From positions 806,001 to 870,000 of the forward strand of contig NZ_CP017563.2 in assembly GCF_001865575.2 (NCBI RefSeq): a DNA stretch of 64,000 bases, read 5' to 3'. The notes beneath the pieces are model-generated. The model saw only the letters and a program-made list of their open reading frames with translations. It had not been told where the DNA came from and made no database searches. Below, piece by piece: positions 42,471 to 51,515 of this stretch. Source of the DNA: Paraburkholderia sprentiae WSM5005 (lineage in GTDB: Bacteria; Pseudomonadota; Gammaproteobacteria; Burkholderiales; Burkholderiaceae). Position 1 is the first letter of the stretch; each line of letters starts with the position of its first letter. Position numbers and translations under genes: made by a program.

Positions 42471-42762
42471 GTCTCCCTCCTCATACGAATCGCACGTGAG
42501 CCGCGATGCGCGCGCCGCGTGTTCGCTTCGATTCGCTTCGATTCTTTCGTTTCGTTGACGTGTTTTTGTTTGGGTCGTACGGGGTCGATCCTGCCGGGTG
42601 CGCTAGAGAAAGTATAGAAATTTCCGGCGAAAATGCGCTTCGCGCACACAGATCGCGCGCGCGGCGCTTTGCTTTTTGCGAAACTGCCGAAATTCACCAA
42701 GGACGTTCGCCGCGCTCAGTCTGCGAATCGGCGCAGCTGCTCACCGTAGCCGGCGCAGCTTG

Positions 42763-43983
42763 TCAGCAGACCGCCTCGTCCGTCCGCCTCGAAGGCGAGG
42801 TGCCGGCATGCCCGCCGATTTGCATGATGTCCACGAGCCGCTGCTGGTAGTGCTCGGGCAGATACTCCGCGAGTGAATACTGTCGGCCGTTGTCCGCGAG
42901 ATGCATCGCCAGTCGATCCAGTGCCAGCGTGAAGCTCTCCGGCTCGGACCGAAATTTGATCTTGTTGCCTACCGCGTCGCCGGTCGTGGCCATGCTGCCG
43001 CCGTCGTGAACGAGGGCAGGCATGCCGAGCATGGCGGCCTCGACAATGACGAGCGGCGCATTTTCGGCTCCCAACGATGGCACGACGACCGCGTCGGCGA
43101 ATCGCCGCATCCGGGGAAACAATTCTTCTTGCGGCAACCTGCCGAAAAAGACCAGTTTGCCGAGCTCGATGAGCGACGCGAAGCGCTGCTCCATAGCACG
43201 GCGCTCGGGCCCGTCCCCGTACACGCCTATGACGTCGATGCGATGAAAATTCACGCGTTGTGCGAGCTCGATGAATTCCGCGAGTCCCTTTTCCTGTGAA
43301 ATCCTGCCGACAAAGGCGATCTTGAATCTCTGCTTGTCGGCAGCGCTCGAAGGTTGAAGCGCGACGGGTACCGAAGACGGATTGAAAACGACTCTCGTAT
43401 TCGTGATGCCACTGCGATGCAGCGCTTCTTCCATGAAAGCGCTCGGACATACGATCGTTTCAAAGATCTGCGCGGGCGGAAATGCCTCGCGGACGGCGTG
43501 CCAGTAACACTTCGTCATCATGTCGTGCACCAAGCCTTTCGTCGTCGACCGGTGAGTGAGCGCCGCGCGCGTGCCCAACACCTCCAGCGGCAGAATCACC
43601 GGGCGCCGCTTGTCGAAGTATTGCAGTGCCGGGTTGTAATAGACGAGATGGTAATCATGGCTCGTGTGATAGGCGCGGAAGCCGAGCTTTCGTTTTTGAC
43701 GCGCGATAACGCTCAGTATCGAATTCGATAAAGCGTTATGGTAGTTATGGACCATCACTCGATGCGGACGAAATTCGACAATAGTCTTCTCGAGTGCACG
43801 CGCGGCCGGGACATTCCAGGACCTGGACCACTTGGTGGTTCCCACCGGAAAATGAGTGTCGTCGAAGCGTTCGACGTCGACGCCGGGCAGTCGGCTCAGA
43901 AGATCTGCCGATTGCTGATAAACAACCTCCGCGCCGCCCATCGACGCATAATCGTTTATTACCAATACCCTGCAGCGCTTCAT
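42763..43983 (-). CDS. Glycosyltransferase, GT4 family
   Basis: 406 residues. The N-terminal domain begins CRVLVINDYASMGGAEVVYQ (donor-site GGAE), HTSHDYHLVYYNP lies in the acceptor side, and the C-terminal domain has IAFVGRISQEKGLAEFIELA and VPSLGAENAPLVIVEAAMLG, the E-x7-E region of GT-B enzymes. The start at 43983 follows AAGGGG. No other polysaccharide gene is adjacent; a 389-bp lower-GC upstream region suggests a separate promoter. Likely adds a sugar in exopolysaccharide or lipopolysaccharide synthesis. Confidence 0.86.
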   Translation of the reverse strand: MKRCRVLVINDYASMGGAEVVYQQSADLLSRLPGVDVERFDDTHFPVGTTKWSRSWNVPAARALEKTIVEFRPHRVMVHNYHNALSNSILSVIARQKRKLGFRAYHTSHDYHLVYYNPALQYFDKRRPVILPLEVLGTRAALTHRSTTKGLVHDMMTKCYWHAVREAFPPAQIFETIVCPSAFMEEALHRSGITNTRVVFNPSSVPVALQPSSAADKQRFKIAFVGRISQEKGLAEFIELAQRVNFHRIDVIGVYGDGPERRAMEQRFASLIELGKLVFFGRLPQEELFPRMRRFADAVVVPSLGAENAPLVIVEAAMLGMPALVHDGGSMATTGDAVGNKIKFRSEPESFTLALDRLAMHLADNGRQYSLAEYLPEHYQQRLVDIMQIGGHAGTSPSRRTDEAVC

Positions 43984-44372
43984 ATCCAAGCCCCTTTTTA
44001 GTGCACAACTCAACACGCGAATAAATGCACGATGGTCGTCAAATCGACGGGCATTTTATGAAGTCATTATCGAGGACTGTGTGTGACAGCACACCAAGCA
44101 AGTCCCCATTCTCTTACCGCGTCTTACAGAACAAATCGTTATTAAAATGGTATTACGCTGCGATTAGTTGTGAATCCCAATTACAGGGAGATAGACAGTA
44201 ATCGTTAAGCTCTCGGAAATGGAAACATCACACGGGCTCAGTGGGAAACGCGTTGCCAACGCGAATGGCTCAAGCCATTTCGCCGCCAGGGTTTCCCCTC
44301 CTTCGCCTCACCGGAAAACATCCTAATATCAACGAGTTGAAACTAACTAATTCATCAATTAGTCCGCTCCCC
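43984..44372. other. Lower-GC divergent regulatory region
   Basis: 389 bp between the glycosyltransferase and the TetR gene, clearly AT-richer than its surroundings (for example near 44135-44180). It contains the palindromic operator at 44347-44364 and probably both promoters. No gene seen. Confidence 0.5.
44347..44364. promoter_or_regulatory. Palindromic operator of the efflux operon
   Basis: ACTAATT-CATC-AATTAGT, perfect 7-bp arms, 9 bp before the TetR start codon. The position and form fit autoregulation by the TetR-family gene that opens the operon. Confidence 0.7.
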
Positions 44373-45080
44373 ATGCCCCAAGCCGCCCGTTCGCGAATGG
44401 GTCGCCGTCCTCATCCACAGGACTTCGACGCACGCGATCATCTGCTCGATGTCGCGGTGGCGCTGTTCGCCGAGCGCGGTATCGCCAACACGACGGTTGC
44501 GCAGATCGCCGCGGCGAGCGGCGTCACGTCCGCGATGGTGCACTACTGGTTCCACACACGCGAAAAACTGCTCGACGCATTGTTCGCGGAAAGGCTCGTC
44601 GCCGCGTTCAGCGCGATCTGGGACCCGGTCGATCCCGAACACGGCGATCCGCTCGCGCTGACGCAAGGCATCGTCAAGCGCATGTTCGACGTCACCGAAA
44701 CCATGCCGTGGCTGCCTTCGCTATGGCTGCGCGAAATCGTCAACGAAGGCGGTCTGCTGCGCGAGCGCGCGTTTGCGCACATCCCCACGCAAAAGCTCGC
44801 CGCGTTTGGCCAGAACATCGCGCGTGGCTGCGCCTCGGGTGAATTGAACGGGCGGCTCGAACCCTTGCTGCTGTTCAATTCGGTACTGGCGCTCGTGATG
44901 CTGCCGCAGGCAACCGCCAGGATCTGGCAGCGCCTGAATCCGCGTACCTCGTTCGATCGCGCGACGCTCGAACGCCACGTCGTCGCCCTGCTCACGCAAG
45001 GCATGAGCGCAAGCTCGGCGCGCAAGGCCAAAGGCACGGCTGCGTCCACGGCGCGCCGCGCGAAAGGCAAGCCGTCATGA
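44373..45080 (+). CDS. TetR-family regulator of the efflux operon
   Basis: 235 residues from MPQAARSRMGRRPHPQDFDA. Helix-turn-helix about residues 20-65 (LLDVAVALFAERGIANTTVA, GVTSAMVHYWFHTREKLLDA). The C-terminal domain resembles CecR/YbiH regulators; the tail is Lys/Ala-rich (SARKAKGTAASTARRAKGK). The start at 44373 is preferred over 44241 because homology begins there and the operator lies just upstream. The stop overlaps the adaptor start by ATGA. Gene order matches E. coli cecR-ybhGFSR, with an outer-membrane factor added. Confidence 0.87.
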   Translation: MPQAARSRMGRRPHPQDFDARDHLLDVAVALFAERGIANTTVAQIAAASGVTSAMVHYWFHTREKLLDALFAERLVAAFSAIWDPVDPEHGDPLALTQGIVKRMFDVTETMPWLPSLWLREIVNEGGLLRERAFAHIPTQKLAAFGQNIARGCASGELNGRLEPLLLFNSVLALVMLPQATARIWQRLNPRTSFDRATLERHVVALLTQGMSASSARKAKGTAASTARRAKGKPS

Positions 45081-46042
45081 CTGCGTTCGCCAACTCGTCC
45101 GGACGTGCCGCGTTGCTCGCACTCTGCCTCGTGTGCGCGAGCTGTTCGCGACAACCGGCGAACACGTGGCAAGGTTACGTGGAAGGTGAGTTCCTGTATC
45201 TCGCGTCGTCCCAGGCGGGACAGTTGACCGAACTCGCGGTCACGCGCGGGCAGACCGTCGCGCAGAACACCCCGCTCTTCGCGCTCGAAGCGCGAAACGA
45301 AACCGAGGCCGTGGCACAGGCCAACCAGCAACTGCGCTCGGCCCGCGCCCAGCTCGCCGATCTTGGCACCGGCAAGCGTGCGCCGGAAGTCGACGTGACA
45401 CGCGCGCAACTCGTGCAGGCCGAAGCCGACGCGGCGCGCGCCGCGACCCAATTTCGCCGCGACGAACAGCAATTCGGCGCGGGCGGCATCGCGCAAAGCC
45501 AGCTCGACGACTCGCGCGCGAACGCGCTGTCGAGCGCCGCACGCGTGCGCGAGCTGCAAAGCCAGCTCGCCGTCGCGCGTCTGCCCGGACGGATCGAACA
45601 GATCCGCGCGCAACAGGCACAGGTCGATGCGGCGCAGGCCCAGCTCGGCCAAGCCCAATGGAAGCTCGATCAGAAAAGCGTGCACGCGCCGCACGCGGGC
45701 CTCGTGTTCGACACGATGTATCGCAGCGGCGAATGGGTGCCGGCCGGCAGCCCCGTGGTGCGCATGCTGCCGCCGGAGAACGTCAAGGTGCGCTTCTTCG
45801 TGGCGCAGGGGGTGGTCGGCTCGCTCGCGCCGGGCCGTCGCGTATCGATTCATTGCGACGGTTGCGCCGCCGATGTGCCAGCCGTGCTGAGCTTCATCTC
45901 GGACCAGGCCGAGTACACGCCGCCGGTGATCTTCAGCAACGAAAGCCGCGCGAAGCTCGTGTTCATGGTCGAGGCCAGACCGCAAACCGCCGATGCGCCG
46001 AAGCTGCGGCCCGGCCAGCCTGTCACGGTCACGCTGCAATGA
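45077..46042 (+). CDS. HlyD-type periplasmic adaptor of ABC efflux
   Basis: 321 residues. The lipoprotein-like signal ends LVCASC. Biotinyl-lipoyl-like halves (GYVEGEFLYLASSQAGQLTE near residue 32 and HAPHAGLVFDTMYRSGEWVP near 210) flank a long coiled coil with many Gln/Ala heptads (QANQQLRSARAQLADLG, RVRELQSQLAVARLPG). The C-terminal beta-barrel follows. Similar to YbhG. It connects the inner-membrane ABC transporter with the outer-membrane factor encoded three genes later. Overlaps both neighbours by 4 bases. Confidence 0.88.
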   Translation: MTAFANSSGRAALLALCLVCASCSRQPANTWQGYVEGEFLYLASSQAGQLTELAVTRGQTVAQNTPLFALEARNETEAVAQANQQLRSARAQLADLGTGKRAPEVDVTRAQLVQAEADAARAATQFRRDEQQFGAGGIAQSQLDDSRANALSSAARVRELQSQLAVARLPGRIEQIRAQQAQVDAAQAQLGQAQWKLDQKSVHAPHAGLVFDTMYRSGEWVPAGSPVVRMLPPENVKVRFFVAQGVVGSLAPGRRVSIHCDGCAADVPAVLSFISDQAEYTPPVIFSNESRAKLVFMVEARPQTADAPKLRPGQPVTVTLQ

Positions 46043-47022
46043 GTGCGCCCGCGACTTCCGGCAACGCGAGCGACCCCGGGTACGCGATCGACGTGCATGG
46101 GCTGAACAAACATTTCGGCACGAAGCACGTGGTCAACGACGTCACGCTGCGCGTGCAGCGCGGCGAGATTTTCGGTTTTCTCGGCCCAAACGGCAGCGGC
46201 AAGACCACCTGCATCCGCATGATGTGCGGGCTGCTGACACCGGACTCCGGCAGCGGCACCTGTCTCGGCTACGACATCGTGAAGGACAGCGCGCAGATCA
46301 AGCGGCGCACCGGCTATATGACGCAGCGCTTCTCCTATTGGGAAGATCTGTCGATCCGCGAAAACCTCGACTTCGTCGCGCGCCTCTATGAGATGAAAAA
46401 CCGCCGCGAGGCGGTGGACCGCGCGCTCGAACAGCTCGGCCTGCAGAGCCGCGCGACGCAACTGGCCGGCGCACTATCGGGCGGCTGGAAGCAGCGTCTC
46501 GCGCTGGCCGCCTGCATGCTGCATGAGCCGGAACTGCTGCTGCTCGACGAACCGACCGCGGGTGTCGACCCGAGCGCGCGCCGCGACTTCTGGGAAGAGC
46601 TGCACCGCCTCGCGGCGCGCGGCATCTCGGTGCTCGTCAGCACGCACTATATGGACGAAGCGGAACGCTGCCACAAGCTCGCCTATATCGCGTACGGCAA
46701 GCTGCTCGCGCAGGGCACGTCGAAACAGGTCACCGATTCACAAGGGCTCGTGACGTGGGCCGTGTACGGCCCGAATCTCGTCGAGCTCGGCGACCGGCTG
46801 CGCCGCTCGCCCGGCGTCGAGCAGACGGTGGCGTTCGGTTCGTCGCTGCACGTGAGCGGTCCCGACACGCCGGCACTCCACGCGACGATCGACCAGCTGG
46901 GTGGCTCTAACCCGGCGCTGCGGATCGAAAGACAGGAAACCGGCCTGGAGGACGTGTTCATCTTCATGATGAACCGCTCGACCGACAATTACGCCACCCC
47001 TTCCGGGAAGCCGGCATCGTGA
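46039..47022 (+). CDS. ABC transporter ATP-binding protein
   Basis: 327 residues. Walker A GPNGSGKTT, Q loop YMTQRFSYWEDL, signature LSGGWKQRLALA (LSGG), Walker B LLLLDEPTAGVD and the switch His in STHYMDEAE are all intact. The C-terminal 90 residues are typical of ABC-2 drug/polysaccharide exporters. The start at 46039 overlaps the upstream stop (ATGA); the longer open frame from 45658 runs inside the adaptor in another frame and is rejected. It works as a homodimer with the next gene's product. Confidence 0.92.
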   Translation: MSAPATSGNASDPGYAIDVHGLNKHFGTKHVVNDVTLRVQRGEIFGFLGPNGSGKTTCIRMMCGLLTPDSGSGTCLGYDIVKDSAQIKRRTGYMTQRFSYWEDLSIRENLDFVARLYEMKNRREAVDRALEQLGLQSRATQLAGALSGGWKQRLALAACMLHEPELLLLDEPTAGVDPSARRDFWEELHRLAARGISVLVSTHYMDEAERCHKLAYIAYGKLLAQGTSKQVTDSQGLVTWAVYGPNLVELGDRLRRSPGVEQTVAFGSSLHVSGPDTPALHATIDQLGGSNPALRIERQETGLEDVFIFMMNRSTDNYATPSGKPAS

Positions 47023-48170
47023 ATTCCGCACGCCGCCTTCCCCGCTTTTCGCTGATGCGTTGGTGGAGCATCGTGCGCAAGGAGTTTTTGCAATTGAAGC
47101 GCGACCGCATCACGTTTGCGATGATGATCGTCCTGCCGATCATGCAGATGGCGCTGTTCGGCTTCGCGATCAATACCGACCCGAAGCATCTGCCGACCGC
47201 CGTGATCGCCGCCGACCACAGCGAGTTCACGCGCAGTTTCATGATGGCGATGCGCAACTCCGATTACTTCGACATCGTGTCGACGCTGCCCGACGAAGCG
47301 TCCGGCCGCCGCGCGCTCGCGCAGGGCAAGGTGTTGTTCGTGCTGAATATTCCCGTCGGTTTCACGCGCGATCTGGCCAAGGGCGTGCGCCCATCGCTGC
47401 TCGTCGAAGCCGACGCGACGGACCCGACCGCGGTGGGCACCGCGCTTGGCGCGCTGCCCTCGATCGCGCAGTCGGTGTTGCAGAAGGACCTCACCGGTCC
47501 GCTCTCGTCGCTCGCGGTCGGCCCCGCCGCTTTCGACGTTCAATTGCATCGGCTCTACAACCCCGAAAGCATCACCCAGTACAACGTGGTGCCCGGCCTG
47601 ATGGGCGTGATCCTGACGATGACGATGGTGATGATGACGGGCCTCGCAATCACGCGCGAACGCGAACGCGGCACGATGGAAAATCTGCTCGCCACGCCGG
47701 TGCTGCCGCTCGAAGTGATGACCGGCAAGATCGTGCCTTACGTGGCGATCGGTCTGGTGCAGGTCAGCATCATTCTCGCGGCGGCGCGCTTCGTGTTCAA
47801 TGTGCCGTTCGAAGGCAGTCTGATCGCGCTGTATCTGTCCGCCCTGCTGTTCGTTGCGGCCAATCTGACGATCGGCATTACGCTGTCGTCGCTCGCGCAG
47901 AACCAGTTGCAGGCCATGCAACTGACGATGTTCTATTTCCTGCCCAACATCCTGTTGTCGGGTTTCATGTTCCCGTTCGCGGGCATGCCGAAGTGGGCGC
48001 AGTACATCGGCAACCTGTTGCCGCTCACCTACTTCAACCGGCTCGTGCGCGGCATTCTGCTCAAGGGCGTCGGTTGGGCCGACATGTGGCCGCATGTGTG
48101 GCCGCTGCTGATCTTTCTGTGCGTCGTGATGGGGATCGCCGTGAAGTTCTATCGACGCACGCTCGATTGA
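47019..48170 (+). CDS. ABC-2 type permease
   Basis: 383 residues, GTG start overlapping the upstream stop. One N-terminal helix (ITFAMMIVLPIMQMALFGFA), a long periplasmic domain (about residues 50-185) and five C-terminal helices, with the ABC-2 core YNVVPGLMGVILTMTMVMMT and the family box ERERGTMENLLATP. The segment MQLTMFYFLPNILLSGFMFP completes the YbhS/YbhR-type profile. Only one permease is present where E. coli has two, so it probably forms a homodimer. Confidence 0.9.
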   Translation: MNSARRLPRFSLMRWWSIVRKEFLQLKRDRITFAMMIVLPIMQMALFGFAINTDPKHLPTAVIAADHSEFTRSFMMAMRNSDYFDIVSTLPDEASGRRALAQGKVLFVLNIPVGFTRDLAKGVRPSLLVEADATDPTAVGTALGALPSIAQSVLQKDLTGPLSSLAVGPAAFDVQLHRLYNPESITQYNVVPGLMGVILTMTMVMMTGLAITRERERGTMENLLATPVLPLEVMTGKIVPYVAIGLVQVSIILAAARFVFNVPFEGSLIALYLSALLFVAANLTIGITLSSLAQNQLQAMQLTMFYFLPNILLSGFMFPFAGMPKWAQYIGNLLPLTYFNRLVRGILLKGVGWADMWPHVWPLLIFLCVVMGIAVKFYRRTLD

Positions 48171-48242
48171 GGAAGGCCTGCAATGTGTCCCGCTCCTGGC
48201 TTTCGTGTCGTTGCATCTGGCCGCGTGGCTTGCAGGTTCACC

Positions 48243-49700
48243 ATGCACCGGCTCGCCGCCTGCGGCGCAAGCGCGGCATTGTGCGCGTGTACCGTCGGCC
48301 CGGATTTCCATCGACCCGACGTCACCAGCGTGTCGAGCTATACAGCCGCGCCGCTTGCGGCCAGCACCGTCGCATCCGATGGTCCCGGCGGCGCCGCCCA
48401 ACACTTCGTGCCGACCGAGCTGCCCGGCGATGGCTGGTGGCGTGCCTTCGGCTCGCCGGTGCTGGACGCGCTCGTGCAACAGGCGCTCGACGATAGCCCG
48501 ACCCTCGCGCAAGCCCGCGCGACGCTCGACGAAGCGCAGCAGGACTATCGCGCGCAGGCGGGCGGCACGCTATGGCCGCAAGTCGATGCGAGCCTGTCGA
48601 CCACGCGCGAGAAAATCGATCCCGAGGCGCTCGGCTTCGGCCAGTTGACGCAGGGCCGCTCGTTTGCGCCGTTCACGCTGTACAGCGCACAGGTCACCGT
48701 GTCGTACACGCTCGATCTGTTCGGCGCGAATCGCCGCGCGCTCGAAGCGGTGGCCGCGCAGGTCGACTATCAGCAATACGAACTCGATGCGGCGCGTTTG
48801 ACCGTCGCGGGCAATGTCGTCACGGCGACGATCCGGCATGCGTCGCTCGCTCGGCAACTCGCCCTCACGCAAGCGCTGCTCGCGAACCAGACGCAGCAAC
48901 TCGATATTGCCGAACACCGCTACCGTGCGGGCGGTATCTCCGAGGTCGATCTGCTGAGCCAGCGCACGCTCGTGCAGCAAACCCGCGCGACGTTACCGCC
49001 GTTGCGCACGCAGCTCGCGCAGACCGATCATCAACTCGCGATCTATCTGGGACGCGCGCCGGCGCAACTGAGCGCCACCCACGAGCTCGCCGCGCTCGAC
49101 CTCGATACGCTCGTGCTGCCGGTTGACCTGCCGCTGACATTGCCGTCGACGCTCGCGCGGCAGCGGCCCGACATCCGCGCGTCCGAGGCGCTGTTGCATC
49201 AGGCGAGCGCGAATATCGGCGTGGCAACCGCGAACCTGTATCCGCGCATCACGCTGTCGGGCAGCGCGGCGACCGAACGCGTCAACGTCTCCGATCTGCT
49301 GACGGGCTTCAACGTATGGAATATCGGCGCGGGTCTCACGCAGCCGCTGTTTCACGGCGGCGAGCTGCTGGCGCGCAAGCGTTCGTCCGAAGCGGCCTGG
49401 CAAGCAGCGCTCGCGGTCTACAAGCAAACCGTGCTGCAGGGACTGCAACAGGTCGCCGACGCGTTGCGCGCGCTCGATCAGGACGCGCTTGCACTACAGG
49501 CGCTCGATGCGGCTCAGCGCAGCGCGCAACGCAGCGCCACGATCGCCAGTCAGCGGTATCAGGCGGGCGGCATCAGTCAATTGACGCTGCTCGATACGCA
49601 GCGGCAGGCATTGCAGACCGGACTCGATCGCACGAAAGCCGCCGCGCAGCGTTATGCCGATACGGCCGCGCTGTATCAGGCGCTCGGGGCGCGGCCGTGA
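48243..49700 (+). CDS. Outer-membrane efflux lipoprotein (OprM/NodT family)
   Basis: About 485 residues from MHRLAACGASAALCACTVGP, where LCAC is the lipobox and VGPDFHRP the usual mature start; an in-frame Met at 48183 is possible. Two TolC-like repeats are visible, each with long helices and strands (YTLDLFGANRRALEAVAAQV; NIGAGLTQPLFHGGELLARK). It forms the trimeric outer-membrane duct for the upstream ABC pump. It lies 72 bp after the permease gene, with a possible upstream Met 12 bp after, so it is co-transcribed. Confidence 0.9.
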   Translation: MHRLAACGASAALCACTVGPDFHRPDVTSVSSYTAAPLAASTVASDGPGGAAQHFVPTELPGDGWWRAFGSPVLDALVQQALDDSPTLAQARATLDEAQQDYRAQAGGTLWPQVDASLSTTREKIDPEALGFGQLTQGRSFAPFTLYSAQVTVSYTLDLFGANRRALEAVAAQVDYQQYELDAARLTVAGNVVTATIRHASLARQLALTQALLANQTQQLDIAEHRYRAGGISEVDLLSQRTLVQQTRATLPPLRTQLAQTDHQLAIYLGRAPAQLSATHELAALDLDTLVLPVDLPLTLPSTLARQRPDIRASEALLHQASANIGVATANLYPRITLSGSAATERVNVSDLLTGFNVWNIGAGLTQPLFHGGELLARKRSSEAAWQAALAVYKQTVLQGLQQVADALRALDQDALALQALDAAQRSAQRSATIASQRYQAGGISQLTLLDTQRQALQTGLDRTKAAAQRYADTAALYQALGARP

Positions 49701-49754
49701 TGTCGAGATTCACTTCGAGGTTTTTGTTTCGGCAAAGATCCAGGTAAGCGTCTG

Positions 49755-50999
49755 TCAGCGCCCAACCGGCCTGAATAAGCGATTCTTGTCGAGCGTGGCT
49801 GGATCGAGCGTATTCCCGCTGCCTTCCGCAGGCGACTCGGGGGCGACGTCTTCCAGCGCCGGCCCGGTATAGCGGCCTCGTGGCCGTATGACCTTGCTCA
49901 CCCGGAGTTGCTCAATACAGTGCGCGAGCAAACCGACGCTCCGGGCTGTTGCGAACAACGCGAACGACGCATCGCGCGGCAACGCCAGTTGAGCCGTCAG
50001 GGCCGCAAGCGCAACGTCGATATTTGGCTTGAGCCCGGTCAGCTCCATCACCTTGTTGATGAACGACGTGATCTCTTGAGGCGGATTCAGCACTTCGAGC
50101 ACTGCGGCCGCCCTCGGATCGCCGTCCGGGTACAGATGATGTCCGAACCCGGGGATCGGAATGGCCGACTGCAAGTGATGGGCAACCACGTGCTGCGCAC
50201 CGAGTCTTCCGACGTCGTCGAACACGGCCCGCACGCGGCCTGACGCGTCGCCATGCAGTGGGCCGGAAAAAGTCGCGAGTCCCGTGAGCAGGCATCCGGG
50301 CAGCGACGCGCCGGTGGAGGCGGTAATCCTGGCGGCGAACGCGGAACTCGTAATCTCATGGTCGGCCACGAGGACTAAGGCACGGCGGATAAGTTCGGCC
50401 CCATCGCGGTCCTGGCCCCAACCAAGCGCGAGCCGCTCATGCGTCATTTGTGCGTTCGCGCCGCGTCGCGCACCAAACGCTTGTGCGATGAGCGCCACGA
50501 GCCGGCCGGCCTCGACATGCAGTGCGCTGTCCGTGCGTCCGAGGGTCGAGTGTCCACAGGCCGCGAGCGCTGCCAGCGATGTGAACGCGCATTGCCTGCC
50601 GCGCTCGTCGCCCTGTAGCGGTAATTCGCCGCTCTCGAAGGAAACGGGGGCGCGCGCGTTCCAGAGAATGGCCGCCACGTCTTCAAGCGTCGCCGCGTCC
50701 GAAAGCCGGATGCTATCCCGCCCCCGGTAGTAGGGCCGGCCTTTTGAGAAGGTGGTAATGCTGTTGTAAATGCAGGGTTCGGCACCGAATATGGTCCCGG
50801 CGGCGAGCGCTTCGCGCTTGCGTCCCACCTGCTTTTTTCGGCACAGACCGGCGACGTCCTCCGCGCGATAGAGGCTCTTGCGTGGGTCGAGCGGATCCGA
50901 CATGACCGCGATGGTACCTCGACTTACATACGCATAGACAGTCTGCGCCTGCACTCCGAGTTGTCGAGCCGCTTCAGTCAGAGTGATCCAGTTTCGCAT
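49755..50999 (-). CDS. Citrate synthase-like enzyme with N-terminal DNA-binding domain
   Basis: 414 residues. Residues 1-60 are a MerR/excisionase-type helix-turn-helix (WITLTEAARQLGVQAQTVYA ... SLYRAEDVAGL). The remainder is a citrate synthase fold with the catalytic residues present: His in SGPLHGDASG, His in PGFGHHLYP, Asp in KPNIDVALAAL. Start at 50999 because homology begins at MRNWITLTEAA; 51086 is an alternative. Citrate/2-methylcitrate synthases with such N-termini are known in proteobacteria but their regulatory meaning is unclear. It lies at the end of a catabolic cluster with VOC, MFS and SDR genes on the same strand. Confidence 0.85.
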   Translation of the reverse strand: MRNWITLTEAARQLGVQAQTVYAYVSRGTIAVMSDPLDPRKSLYRAEDVAGLCRKKQVGRKREALAAGTIFGAEPCIYNSITTFSKGRPYYRGRDSIRLSDAATLEDVAAILWNARAPVSFESGELPLQGDERGRQCAFTSLAALAACGHSTLGRTDSALHVEAGRLVALIAQAFGARRGANAQMTHERLALGWGQDRDGAELIRRALVLVADHEITSSAFAARITASTGASLPGCLLTGLATFSGPLHGDASGRVRAVFDDVGRLGAQHVVAHHLQSAIPIPGFGHHLYPDGDPRAAAVLEVLNPPQEITSFINKVMELTGLKPNIDVALAALTAQLALPRDASFALFATARSVGLLAHCIEQLRVSKVIRPRGRYTGPALEDVAPESPAEGSGNTLDPATLDKNRLFRPVGR

Positions 51000-51099
51000 G
51001 GGATGGCAAGCAAGGTGATGCAACGCAACGGGGGAATGACGACGCACATCGCGCCTTGCACTCGAGCACGACCGATCCAGCGCCAATACTGACGTTTTT

Positions 51100-51489
51100 T
51101 CAGGTAAAAGTCATCTCGGCGGGTCGCCGCTCCAGTATCTCGACGAGAATATCACCGGGCGACCGCACGAAGCAGGCTCTGACGCCGGGGCGAACCTGCT
51201 TGATCGGTTCGACGATTTCCGCGTCGCAGAGCAACAGATGCACGAACGCCGCGTCGATATCGTCCACGACCACGCCGAAATGATCGATGCCCTGCTGCCG
51301 CTCGCAGCGAGGGTGGCCGGCTTCGGCGCTCGCCAGCGAGGTGATGAAAAGGTTGATGCTGCCGATGCGCAAATCCACTCGCCCAGGACGACGCACGATC
51401 TCGGCGTTCAGGCAGCGCGCAAACCATGCCGCAGTGGCTTCGGCGTCCGCCGAGCACAGTTGCAGATGATCCCACTTGAATTCAATCAT
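51100..51489 (-). CDS. VOC-family protein (glyoxalase/dioxygenase fold)
   Basis: 129 residues with two betaalphabetabetabeta units: FKWDHLQLCSADAEATAAWF and GIDHFGVVVDDIDAAFVHL. Possible metal ligands are His in WDHLQL, His in IDHFGV and Glu in DILVEILERR. It lies 27 bp downstream of the MFS gene and 100 bp before the citrate-synthase-like gene on the same strand. VOC proteins isomerise, cleave or lyse small acids; no exact reaction can be given. Confidence 0.78.
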   Translation of the reverse strand: MIEFKWDHLQLCSADAEATAAWFARCLNAEIVRRPGRVDLRIGSINLFITSLASAEAGHPRCERQQGIDHFGVVVDDIDAAFVHLLLCDAEIVEPIKQVRPGVRACFVRSPGDILVEILERRPAEMTFT

Positions 51490-51515
51490 TCGATTTCACC
51501 GTATAGTTGCAAGCA

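Noticed and set aside
46989..48512. A 507-codon open frame antisense to the ABC permease
   Set aside because: Arg/His/Gln-rich shadow of high-GC coding sequence; no domain, and the permease on the other strand is convincing.
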